DNA from: Micropterix aruncella
Taxonomy: Eukaryota > Arthropoda > Insecta > Lepidoptera > Micropterigidae
NCBI GenBank assembly: GCA_944548615.1
Contig: OX155960.1
Span: 9,945,996-10,009,995, forward strand
DNA: 64,000 nt
Reading direction: 5' to 3'
Numbering within the stretch: position 1 is the first letter of the stretch; every line of letters starts with the position of its first letter. Of this stretch, positions 33,904-44,679 are shown piece after piece. The notes beneath the pieces were generated by a model. That model saw only the letters and a list, made by a program, of their open reading frames with translations. It searched no databases and was not told where the DNA came from. The position numbers and the translations under genes are program-made.

Positions 33904-34442
33904 TCGTGATATATATTTATTTATATTTTATTAACTCTATTTTATATACCTACTATCATATTATATGTATGTATTTATATATAATATTAGTATATATATG
34001 TTATATAATATATATTAATAATATTAGTATATATATGTTATATGGTATATATAATATATATTATAATAATATATATCTATATATGGTATATATCATATTT
34101 ATATGTGTTTATATCTAATATATAAAAAATAATTATTATTCCATATAACTTAGTAGATTGTCTGATTGTTTTTAAATTTAACTTTAAATTTTAAATTGTA
34201 CTTAAGTATTAGATAAGATTTGCCCTCTCGTCTCAAAAGAATTCATCGATGTTAGTACCACCTCAACACAGGTTCAGACCTAGTGAGTTGGTAAACCGTT
34301 ATGTCAAAAGATGAATTTCCTTTCTAAGCTAGGTATAATATATACACTTATTATAAACTGTCTTTTTGTTAGAATAAGGATTTTCTTTGTAATTTGTATC
34401 TTGAATTACGGAAATAAATAAAATAAAATAAAAAAAAAAAAA
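33904..34442 (+). promoter_or_regulatory. LINE 3' UTR with conserved hairpin
   Basis: AT-rich 3' UTR starting 'gtgatcgtg' and ending in an A-rich tail. The stem at 34257-34264/34285-34292 encloses 'aacacaggttcagacctagt'. Sister sequences at 2377-2412 and 11989-12024 keep the stem with compensatory base changes. LINE RTs recognise 3' UTR structures to start target-primed synthesis, so this is a plausible recognition element. Confidence 0.65.
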
Positions 34443-34445
34443 ACC

Positions 34446-34640
34446 TGGGTGGTCACTACCTCCAACCTGAGGAGGTAAAACAATCTGGCGCCAAAAGCAT
34501 GCTGCGGTTCTTGAATGACACGGGGCTTAGCGCAGAACTATAGTAGGTGGCGAGCACAATAGATCAGCAATGGTCGCAGTGTCACAAGGCTCATAAAGAC
34601 CTTAGAAAAGCCCCACTCAACAAATAAAAAAATAAAAAAA
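34446..34640 (+). pseudogene. Displaced 3' end of the I/LOA-type LINE (ORF2 tail and 3' UTR)
   Basis: The frame 'GGHYLQPEEVKQSGAKSMLR' to 'LSAEL' stop (34542-34544) is the ORF2 tail separated from 30305 by the nested LINE; the truncated copy at 40099-40361 carries both halves contiguously. The 98-bp 3' UTR follows and ends in 'aacaaataaaaaaataaaa'. Confidence 0.88.
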
Positions 34641-34653
34641 ATCTGAAGTCCCG
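34641..34653. repeat. Target-site duplication of I/LOA-type LINE (right)
   Basis: Exact partner of 25169-25181. Confidence 0.88.
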
Positions 34654-35620
34654 ACATTGTTTAAGGGGTAACCACTCTATTTGATATGTGACTTAACTTC
34701 TTCAAGGAATAAACCAAGCGAATATACGCGTTTCAAATCCTTTCCAGCTTATCGAGTAGTATTCGTATTTCATTTATCGTATTTCGTTCGCATTTGGGCA
34801 GGCCACATCAGCGTAGTTAAATTATCAATAAAGGGTAATATTGTGCATTTGGCGTTTAAAACAAAAATTATAGGAGATACTGATCCATTTTCAAAGAATG
34901 GAGACTTGCAAAACTTTACGACTGACCTGACTTACTCGAGGATGCCAAGATAAGTTTTCATCAATGAGGAGGGCCTGGTCTTTCAAAGTCGATCGCCCGA
35001 GGTATGATATCGGGCTAAGCCGACCCTACCGGAAACTAAACCAAGAAACAAGAAGGACAAATCTGGGAATATAAGGGCTGGAAAGATGTTTAAATACGGC
35101 AGCGGCGGATGCATCGTCTGAGAATAATGGCGATGCGAGAACCCAATAAGAACAAATGACCTTTAAGAAGTCCCGAATATATCTTTGAGCTGATTAAAAG
35201 TCATGTAAATGCGTTCAGATTAACTCTCAGCTATATAAAGGATAGCTATATAAAGGATATAAAGGATATATAAAGATAGAAGGATAGGAATATCATTTAA
35301 GCAATTTGGCTAATATTACGTTTTAGTCATATAATTTCGTTGTAATAACTCAGCTTTTCTTATATTTCGGCATTGCTCTATAAGCACTTATTTAGCTATG
35401 TTATACAGCGTTTTAGCTATATAAGCCATTTAGTCGACTAAGGGTGATGTAATCGCTATCAAGCATACTAATTTATAACCATTTTATAACTGACAGATCT
35501 ATAGTAATCGAATAAATAACCTTTATAGAACAAACAACACAAAAGCTACTACATCACCAACCCTTATAATATAGCTTATAGTCATATTGAAGTACAGTAA
35601 TTGATTTACAAAGAGTGTAA
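34654..35620. other. Unannotated AT-rich DNA with 'agctatataa' repeats
   Basis: Contains a run of 'ggatatataaag'-like units at 35230-35285 and an imperfect inverted pair ('aagggtgatgta' at 35440-35451 facing 'tacatcaccaaccctt' at 35551-35566), which may mark a decayed MITE. No coding support for the 90-codon frame at 34681. Confidence 0.4.
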
Positions 35621-36565
35621 CGTGTCCCAATTAAAAGGCCTGTTGTTAGGTCTTGGAGTAAAGCGGATGTCATTCACAAGGACTTGGATCGCCGTGGAAA
35701 TAGATGTAATAAGTGTTGTGTGTGTGTATGTGTAGGGCACCACCACGGGATCCTGGATAAATTAATTTTGAGAACGCTACAAGAAAAAGCAGGCGTGGTC
35801 ACTGCCTAACCTTGGACGCCGCAGATAGGGATTCGCAGCAGGATCCGCGGCTGCGACTAGTCAGCGGAAAGGGTTGTGGAATAACTCGTTGGACACCTGC
35901 CCGAGAAAGAAGTGCTTCCGAAGGAAGGGCAGCCTTGTTTCTACTATGGGGAGAGGGAGTGTACGCTCGGATAAGGGAACGTACGTGTGGGAAAGAAGGA
36001 GTAACATATAAAAGAAATAAAATATATACCTCACCGTGTCTATTGTCAATCCTAGAAATAAATACCGGGGAACCGCTATGAAGTCGTGCTCGGTCTAAGC
36101 TGTCAAGTTGCTGCAACGGTGCTGCCACCTTGCGGTGGATTTCAAATCGAATCGTACCGGGCAAACTTCACACCTATGTTGGGAAGTTCGCTCCTTTTTG
36201 CGTTAGTTGGCGCTGTTCAAAACCTCTTAATGCCTATTGTTATAGCTCGGAAAATCGGTCCTCTCCTCGACCAAGAGGTCTGAGGATTAACATTTTTTTA
36301 AAGAAACGCAATATGTGGTACAGTATTTATTGATGCTAATTTGAAAGGCCTTTTTCTTTATTCGAGAAAACAGTTGGATTTAATTATTCCAAGTATTTCA
36401 CAGGGAGGCTTCCTGTGCCTTCGCAAATCGTTCAGAACGGAGGAATCGGTAAGGTCGTATACGGGAGGTCTGCGGTAGGTAGGTTGTAAATTTGGAGGGC
36501 TCAACTCACGGGAGGTTCGCGGTTATGGGGGTAACCCGAGAATTTGGTCGGATTTTGGGGCATTT
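35621..36565 (-). mobile_element. Diverged LTR related to the 43-53 kb LTR element
   Basis: Aligns in order with the LTR at 43212-44050: 'gcctgttgttaggtc', 'accaccacgg', 'agaaaaagcaggcgtgg', 'aacgccgcaga', 'ggaaagggt', 'ggcagccttg'/'gacagccttg', 'gtcaagttgc'-like and 'cggtaggtaggt'. It is highly diverged and lacks a second LTR or internal region nearby. It is either a solo LTR or a fragment, with boundaries uncertain, especially at the 36.5-kb end. Strand is given as for the intact element. Confidence 0.75.
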
Positions 36566-37535
36566 CTATCAATGGGTTATTGGGTTATGGAATAAAAGAA
36601 TTTTATCTATGGGATGAATTTGTCAATAACCACCGGCGAATTTTTTTGCGAATCTTTATAACCTAAAATCTTTGGCATTTTTAAGGCATCTTAAGTCATA
36701 AAATACACGTATTTTAGGTAAATCCTATTTCAAAGTGTGTGAAAAATGCCCAGCAAGTGTTCTTTTTTAATGCGAAACATACAATTAAAATACTAAAAAA
36801 GTTTAAACCATAATTATGAATTAAAATTTAGGTAAAATATTAATATTTTGAAGGCGCGTTACTAATATTGTCGATTAAATGATGTCAGCAAGAGAATTTG
36901 GTGTATTAAACTATGATACAATCATTTTAAAGTCAATAAAATATATTAGTAGCCATTAGGAATTCTATGTTTGCGACGGAAAATTATCATGCAGCTTCGG
37001 TTCGTTTACATTCTTTATCATTTCAAGGCATTACCCGACTAGAAGTTGTTATAAATTATCAATAGATAATTTTTCAGCCGCTGGCTATATAATGGTGCCA
37101 CAGAATGGGCTATAAGTGCTTTATAAGCGCTTATTCAGCTTTCATATACCACCGAAGGTAACTGTTATGACCGCTATTCCGCCACTATTCGGCTAAAAGC
37201 GGTATAAAATGTGCCTAATACAATGGTGTAGACGTTATAGAGATGTTTATATGACTGCTATATTACTAGTTCTTGTTACCAAAAGCTGTAATAAAAACGT
37301 TGCCGTGACCTTTGAAATGAAATGGTTGACTGTAAGATATCGCTATAGCAATAAGTCCGCCATTTGTGCATAAATTATATTTTTTTATAAAACCAGCGTA
37401 ATATTCATTAAGTTATGTTTATAAAGCACAATAAAGTTATTCTATTCTAATCTATACCTTTATACAGCCAATTTGTGCTACTTGGGAAGGAACAGTAACT
37501 CAGTGTAATATTACCGGCAAACGAATCTAACCTTT
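36566..37535. other. AT-rich non-coding DNA
   Basis: No coding frame or defined repeat. The 37080-37310 part is rich in 'gctataa'/'ttatag' blocks like those at 35300-35600 and may belong to the same decayed repeat. Confidence 0.35.
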
Positions 37536-37537
37536 AA

Positions 37538-37558
37538 TATAATACAATAATTGGAACA
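37538..37558. repeat. 21-bp repeat, inverted partner at 38012-38032
   Basis: The 21 bases here are the exact reverse complement of 38012-38032, and the first 16 recur in direct orientation at 39194-39209. They bracket the BEL/Pao fragment on one side and the (TA)n block on the other. Confidence 0.85.
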
Positions 37559-38016
37559 GTCGGCAATATAGCGCTTTTATTTCTTCCATATTCAATGACT
37601 GAAGAGCTCTTTTTAATTCGTTGTTAGTGCCATGTAAATTAGTACCATTATCTAAATAAATTATGGATGGGACGCCTCTTCTTGCAAACATTCGCTTCAA
37701 AGCCATTAATGTGGCATCGGTTGATAAAAAATGTGTAATTTCAACGTGAACTGCTCTAGTGCTCATACAGTAGAAGAGTACTCCATACCGATTCTCTCTT
37801 CTTCTCCCTACAGCCACTTCAACAGGGCCGAAGAAATCTAAACCAATGTTGGTAAAATGACGTATGTGGTGCTCAAGCCGTACGCTAGGTAAGTCGGCCA
37901 TCTTGGGTGGGATTGGTTTTATTCGAACTATTCGACATTGCTGGCAATTAAATGCTATTTTTCGAATTGCACCACGTAAGCGAAGGATCCAGAATCGCTG
38001 TCTCAGCTTATTGTTC
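37545..38016 (-). pseudogene. BEL/Pao retrotransposon integrase fragment
   Basis: Reads '[20 protein letters not shown]' then '[17 protein letters not shown]' (second Cys pair of the integrase zinc domain) and 'HFTNIGLDFFGPVEV' (first catalytic Asp). 'YGVLFYCMSTRAVHVEI' and 'IIYLDNGTNLHG' (second catalytic Asp) follow. These are strongly typical of BEL/Pao integrases. The third catalytic residue (Glu) and everything downstream are missing: the frame leaves the family after 'LKRALQSLNMEEIKALYC' and runs into the 21-bp repeat. Only about 155 codons remain. Confidence 0.9.
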
Positions 38017-38039
38017 CAATTATTGTATTATATAATATA

Positions 38040-38700
<661 letters not shown>

Positions 38701-38742
38701 TTTGATAGTTTTGTGTATATATTCTTTTTAGAATTAATCAAT

Positions 38743-38790
38743 AAGATGATTATAAAGTATATGTACATATATATACTTTATAATCATCTT
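38743..38790. repeat. Perfect hairpin between two (TA)n tracts
   Basis: 'aagatgattataaagtatat' is followed by its reverse complement around an 8-base loop. It sits in the 100-bp non-repetitive island separating two long (TA)n tracts. Confidence 0.85.
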
Positions 38791-39186
<396 letters not shown>

Positions 39187-39209
39187 CATAATATATAATA
39201 CAATAATTG

Positions 39210-40087
39210 CAGTCCTTTCAGATGCCTTCAAAAAGGTGTTTATTCATTATAAAAATCATTTTGTACCGCAATTTTGAACAAACAACATCGACATAGAAAT
39301 GCGCTATCGCGAGTTTTATTACGACGAGAACACCTCGAAATGACTATTATGTATCATCTGTAACTATTATCAACAATCTGCATGTCCACTTATTTTCATT
39401 GTTCGGTATTCAATAAAATAAATAAATAAATCAAAATAATTTTAAAACGTAACATATGTATCAGAGGAGAGCGTCGATATGCCTATCTATGACTCATCTA
39501 ATCCGATAAGTCGCGAAACTCTGTGATTAATCTATGCTGCTACGAATCTCCTCTCGTCTTTGCCGAATTTACTGTTTAATTAATTATGTCTCTTTAATTA
39601 TATTTAATCTGGGCCGGGGCTGTATCGCTGTCATTGAAATAATTGTGTTATTAGACGGAGAGAGAGGAATTCATTAGGGCTATCGAAGCGTGCGACCCGC
39701 AGAACTCTTCATTCATATTGTATGGTACACCGAGGCTTTTCGGATCACAGAACGAATAGGAACAATATAATGTTATTGGCAGATCAATAAGTTTAAGAGG
39801 GCTGCCCGCCCCCCCCCCCCCCCCCTTTTCCATCAACCCTAGAGGACGCATATCGACAGCGGACACGGGCAAGTGATATGTGGTTTTCGATGATATATCA
39901 GCTAGCGATGTGTACACTGAGAAAAACATTTGATTGATTCTTTCATTACTATTTTGTTATTACGGTTTTATACAGAATAACGCTGTTTTAATCATAATTA
40001 TATTGAATCACAATGAATTTTGTTGAAACTCCATTACTCGATTATATGTATAAACGTTTTCCCTACGGTTAATACGGAAATAACAGT
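39210..40087. other. Unannotated DNA with a poly(C) run
   Basis: No coding frame. A homopolymer of about 19 C lies at 39807-39826 within a C-rich block. Confidence 0.4.
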
Positions 40088-40098
40088 ATACAACCGTT

Positions 40099-40361
40099 TT
40101 ATTATTTTTTTTGTTGTGTGGGGCTTTTCTAAGGTCTTTATGAGCCTTGTAACACTGCGACTATTGCTGATCTATTGTGTTCGCCACCTACTATAGTTCT
40201 GCGCTAAGCCTCGTGTCATTTAAGAACCGCAACAGGCTTTTGGCGCCAGATTGTTTTACCTCCTCAGGTTGGAGGTAATGACCACCCAAGTGGGTGTATC
40301 TTTTACGCATCAGCTGGCCACACTCGCACATGAGGTGCAGGGGAGTTTCATCTGCCCCAGA
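40099..40361 (-). mobile_element. Dead 5'-truncated copy of the I/LOA-type LINE
   Basis: The minus strand carries the last codons of ORF2 ('ADETPLHLMCECGQLMRKRY' through 'SAEL' stop) and the 3' UTR, matching 30236-30305 plus 34446-34620 without interruption. A near-perfect duplication ('atacaaccgtt' 40088-40098, 'atacaactgtt' 40362-40372) flanks it. It provides the empty-site reference for the nested LINE. Confidence 0.88.
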
Positions 40362-40659
40362 ATACAACTGTTATACGTGATGTTAATTCACACGTGTGGG
40401 CCACAGTCCGTTATATACATAATCCTCATTGAAACATACGTATTTCCGTGTATTATATTGTTACATTTTTCTTAGTGTATAGCACGAGATACCTTACTCA
40501 ATAATTGACGATTTCTTACATGAGATGTATTCCTACAAAAAAAAATCGCTTAAACTTTTGTAGACATATTTTAAGGTTTCGTAGAAAAAACTAAATCTTC
40601 ATTAGCTTTACCAGTGTGTCAATACTTTATAAATATTACTTCATATGATATGACGTTGG

Positions 40660-40770
40660 GGGGTTTCAATTACAATGGGCCCACCCATCACCCCAGGGAG
40701 TTATAACGACATAGAGCCATTCTGTCTCCTATGGAGCGAACGTCAAGACTTGAACATGGACGCACGAGTC
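40660..40770. repeat. Dispersed repeat family A, copy 4 (partial)
   Basis: 'tcaattacaatgggcccacc' to 'gcgaacgtcaagactt' matches the start of copies 2 and 3 with substitutions. Confidence 0.55.
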
Positions 40771-40803
40771 AATCAGAAACTCTCTGTCTATTTTAAGTCG
40801 ACA

Positions 40804-40854
40804 ATATATAGCCTATGACAGTCACATTATTTGTGACTGTCATAGGATATATAT
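40804..40854. repeat. Snap-back hairpin at the Helitron 5' edge
   Basis: 'cctatgacagtcaca' is followed, after the loop 'ttatt', by its exact reverse complement, and the stem extends outward through 'atatata'. In Helitron copy 1 the corresponding site reads only the right half, so the left half was added here as an inverted duplicate in place of the true 5' end. Confidence 0.85.
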
Positions 40855-41582
40855 TAATCCGAAAAATTAAAAGACTTTTTTATGGTAGTCGGATTTGCAA
40901 AGTCGGAGAAAAAACGGTCCAATGAAAAGGTTTCTTACGAACGCTGCCTTAACGATGAGAGATATATGATTGAGTTCTAGAGAAAATTTGTAGAGCTTAA
41001 TAATACCTACAAAAAAATCAGCGACAGCATGTGTCTAACTTTTATATTTAAGTCACAAAAAGTAGTTTTCATATTAAAAAAATTATTTAAATCGTTAGGT
41101 CATGTTTATTGGTCATATTATCAACAATTATGAATTCTTATCAAAATAAGTAAATTTATCGTCTCAAGTGTTTAAAACAAAAGGCTTTTCCCTTTTACTG
41201 CATATAATTTTCCTTTTACTGCATAAATGTTTAAAGAGATAATACGACATAGGTATGGAACCGCAACCGTATCTTGCGTTGGAACTCCTGAAAAAATGGT
41301 ACCAAATAATAACATTAAATCTAATATAGTATACAGAGAAGTTTTAAACAATTAAAATAAACATAATTTATTCAATCATAATCATTTCATTCACCCATTT
41401 TAAACCCGGTAATATAGCCAAATCGGCATGCAAATACATACAAACATATGCAGTAAAAATATAACCCTCCTTTTGGCAGTCAGGAAATAAATCATAGCAC
41501 ACAGTACTAACCGAACCACATTCATAATTTCATCACAAGTAAAAATGTTTACCGCCCAACGAAGTGGGCACGGGTAAGCTAG
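40825..41582 (+). mobile_element. Non-autonomous Helitron, copy 2 (5'-truncated)
   Basis: Aligns with copy 1 at 22182-23044 on the opposite strand. The 3' end is canonical: stem 'gcccaacgaagtgggc', about 10 nt, then 'CTAG' at 41579-41582 followed by T. The first 120 bp of the element are missing and replaced by the snap-back hairpin. No ORF is shared between the copies. Confidence 0.85.
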
Positions 41583-41589
41583 TCAAATA

Positions 41590-41935
41590 TATAAAATATA
41601 TCTATACTTGTATATTATTCAGTAGTAATTATTTACTGGAATAATGGCGCGGACCCCATTAATTATAGAGCATCACACGAAATGTTAAATTAAGAAAAAT
41701 TATCTCGGTTTGTTTATTTGGTAAAATTAATAATCAGTAACTCAAAAGGTATTGCAGTTAAAAACTTTATAAATGTTGAAAAATTATAATTAGTACTTTA
41801 ATTGCATAGTGGTCTTAATGTGATGACCACCCTATTAGGTCAGGAACAAGCAGCGTATATTTTTTATATTTATTTGGGGTCTAATAAAATAGATGGTTTT
41901 TATTTAATGCTTATATGCGCTGCATGGCCCTTTTT
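41590..41935. other. AT-rich non-coding DNA
   Basis: Nothing recognised. Confidence 0.35.
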
Positions 41936-41937
41936 AC

Positions 41938-42026
41938 ACCCAGGACTGGCTCCCGACGAGGGGACTCCTCAACGGTTAACAGAACGACACAAAATTTTGT
42001 ATTCGCGTTCAATTTTGTATTCGCAA
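41938..42026. repeat. Dispersed repeat family B fragment
   Basis: 'cccgacgaggggactcctca' and 'acaaaattttgtattcgc' match the family B units at 17.4-17.9 kb and 54.5 kb in reverse relative block order. The last block is duplicated ('aattttgtattcgc' at 41993 and 42012). Confidence 0.6.
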
Positions 42027-42030
42027 GATA

Positions 42031-42603
42031 ATGGAGCTGTCGGCAATAGTTAGGAAACTCACGTATATTTTCAAAGGCCTTAGAGGCATTCTGGACCAAA
42101 GGACACTTAAGATAGTATACCATGCCCTGTGCCAATCTATCCTAACCTATGGGATCATAGGGTGGGGAGGTGCAGCGAAAATTCATATGGAGCCCTTGAT
42201 TAGAGCTCAAAAGCTAATACTTAAAATTATAAAGAGAAAGCCTTGGAGATACTCTTCAGATGATCTCTACAGAGAATATAACGTGCTAGATGTACCACAA
42301 CTATACGTGAAAACGGCGCTCTGTGACTATCAAACTAATTTAGAGACCGCAATAAGAACCCAGCAAACAATCTGCACGCGGCAATCCCGAACTATACATT
42401 TTGACGTCCCTCAAATGCAGACCACTTTTGGGCAGAGGCATTTTGTGTACATAGCCCCCAGGATCTTTAATATGCTAGATGAAGATTTAAAAATGTATGT
42501 GCCGAAGTCTTCTTCTTCTTTTAAAGCCAAAATTGATTCCTGGCTAAAATATGACGCCCGGCAAAATATCCACAAATTAATATACCGAGACAATTATCCC
42601 TGA
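42031..42603 (+). pseudogene. LINE ORF2 C-terminal fragment, 190 codons
   Basis: 'RKLTYIFKGLRGIL', 'LTYGIIGWGGAAK', 'YNVLDVPQLYVKTAL' and 'TTFGQRHFVYIAPRIFNML' match the C-terminus of the intact ORF2 at 30940-33903 block by block. The frame is open to its own stop. It lacks the EN and RT core because of 5' truncation; the apparent start Met is internal. Confidence 0.88.
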
Positions 42604-42811
42604 CATTTCTTATTATTATTATTATTTTCTTTGACTTTTTTATTTTTATTTATTCCTATTACTTATTCATAAATTTTGGTGACTATTGTTTGATATCATT
42701 TGACATTTTATTTTATTTTTATTTTATTAACACGATTATTTATTTTTGTGTTTTATTTCCTATTGTGATCATTAGTTAGTGATTATTAGTTATAATTTGT
42801 AATGGTGACGG

Positions 42812-42999
<188 letters not shown>

Positions 43000-43207
43000 C
43001 TTTTCCTTTAAATTTTTTTTTGTTATTCATTGCCGAATATATGTGATATAAAAACCAGAGAGCTAGCTACCCTGGAACAAGTCCTGGCACTTAGTTGGGC
43101 AGCAGCAGTACTTAAATGCTAATGATCATATCGGCCGTGTTTAATTTTAATTTTAATTTTAATTTTAATTATATATAAAAAAAAATATTGATATGATTAT
43201 TAGTGAT

Positions 43208-43211
43208 ACTT
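43208..43211. repeat. LTR-element target-site duplication (left)
   Basis: 'actt' immediately before the LTR, repeated at 53009-53012. Confidence 0.8.
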
Positions 43212-43451
43212 TGTAACGTTACCCGATTAAGTAAAAGCCTGTTGTTAGGTCATGGGGAAATATCTTTCATAGAATTTAGGATTACCGTGGAAAAAAGAAG
43301 GTGTAATGCTTTAATGATGTGTGTATGTGGGCGCCACCACGGAAATCTGGGATGTTTGGGAATTCGGGTCGTTACGAGAAAAAGCAGGCGTGGTCGCTGC
43401 CTGACCTTGAACGCCGCAGAAGGGGACACGCAACAGGATTTGGGACCGCGG

Positions 43452-43462
43452 TAGCTCAGTGG
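43452..43462 (+). promoter_or_regulatory. tRNA A-box-like sequence in the LTR
   Basis: 'tagctcagtgg' fits the polymerase III A-box consensus exactly and sits in a tRNA-D-arm-like context ('gcggtagctcagtgg'). No B box is visible at a normal distance, so function is doubtful. It recurs at 51556-51566. Confidence 0.35.
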
Positions 43463-44672
43463 AAAGGGTCGTGGTGAACCCAAGGAATCCTGCGCGGGAA
43501 AAAGGGGAGCTTCTGGAAGAGAAGGACAGCCTTGCTTCTATTGTGAGGAAAAAAGAAAAAAACTATGGAAAGAAGAGTGGAGGAGTAATGAATAGGGATA
43601 TAATACGTACTTACTGTGGGCTCATCGCCGAACCTGGAATAGAAAGTAGATGTTTGACCGCTGTGAAGTCGCGAGCGATCTGAGCTGTCAGATTCGCTGC
43701 GCGGGCGGTCTCTGCGCCGATGTATTGCGGCGGGCTTCGCGCCGATCCGGAACAGTTACTCTCGTATATTATCAATCTGAGTCTGTACCATTTATACCAT
43801 AAATCAAGAATAGAATCCCTCTCTGTGTGCGAGAGATTAACCCTTTTAAGAGAAAAACTCAAAGTAGGATACAAGGTTTATTGCTCATAGATTACAGGAT
43901 TTTATCTCATTCGATTTAAGTATATTAAAATATCTATTCGGGAGGACTTCTAGAACCTTCGCAAGCCCTTCGGAGCGGAGGAATCACCGGAGCGTGCGTG
44001 AAAAAGTCACGGTAGGTAGGTCGCTAAACTCACGGTAGGTAGGTGCTTACGGGTATTATGGGGAATTTCGGGAGGAATTCTGGGATCACCTCTACGGATA
44101 TGCTTTTATATTGTTATTATTTATACAAAGGAGACTTTGAAAAGGGGGAGAACCTTCAACAACCGCCGGCGCGGGAACTTGCGTTACGTCGGTCTGGCGC
44201 GTTCTCTGAAACGTACCACGGTTTCACTGGAATTACGCGCCGAGCCCTTGGACTCTCTCTCTTGCGCTTGGCTGGGTTGAACAGTGCCTCTAATGACGAT
44301 TGAACGGGAAAAATGCCCTAAGGCGAACTATAGAGAGCGCTCTTGCACTAGATTCGAATGATTGGATTCTTTAATATAAAATATAATAATTATTATCTGA
44401 ACTCTGGGGTTTTAAAGTTTGGGGAGTCAGAAAAACATGAACCCTAGAAACTCGCCTGGTGTGGAAGGTAGGTCCCTCGGAGGCTGGGGTTCGTTGCGGC
44501 TAACTGCGGGATTTGCGCACTGATGTCGCTCGTTGAAACTATGGATTCTTGACGAACTTTAAAACGTGTCACTGCAGCTCCGTTTTGCGATAAAATGTGA
44601 GCCGCTGGGGACTTGACCCCCAGCGGCCACGGGCACTTCCGCTGCGTTCGGCGGTTCAAAACTAAGAGCCGG

Positions 44673-44679
44673 TATAAAA
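44673..44679 (+). promoter_or_regulatory. TATA box on the strand opposite to the element
   Basis: TATAAAA within 'gccggtataaaattgggcgc'; the copy at 52770-52776 differs just upstream (cgg to ggg). It could drive antisense transcription into the element interior. Prediction from sequence only. Confidence 0.4.

Larger units (their letters stand above)
30306..34442 (+). mobile_element. Nested CR1/Jockey/Daphne-type LINE, 5'-truncated, ORF2 intact
   Basis: A 4.1-kb LINE inserted in the last codons of the I/LOA ORF2. Its 5' end lies inside ORF1 (FP-like C-terminus). It is followed by a 447-bp inter-ORF region, a complete EN-RT ORF2, an AT-rich 3' UTR with hairpin, and a tail 'aaataaaataaaataaaa' ending at about 34442. 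The flanking duplication is at most 3 bp ('acc'), short for a LINE. The copy at 40.1-40.4 kb shows the uninterrupted target sequence. Confidence 0.9.
25182..34640 (+). mobile_element. I/LOA-type LINE (full length) carrying a nested LINE
   Basis: Outer element of about 5.3 kb once the 4.1-kb insertion at 30306-34442 is removed. Order: 344-bp 5' UTR, ORF1 (DUF4780-like, broken), ORF2 (endonuclease, RT, RNase H, Cys/His knuckle), 98-bp 3' UTR and an A-rich tail ending at 34640, inside an exact 13-bp target duplication. RNase H downstream of RT places it in the I superfamily (I/LOA/R1 group). A truncated relative is at 40099-40361. Full length with a clean duplication implies fairly recent insertion, but three frame lesions plus the nested LINE make it non-autonomous. 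Confidence 0.92.

Noticed and set aside
43440..43510. tRNA gene in the LTR
   Set aside because: Only an A-box/D-arm resemblance; no anticodon arm, B box or acceptor pairing could be built.
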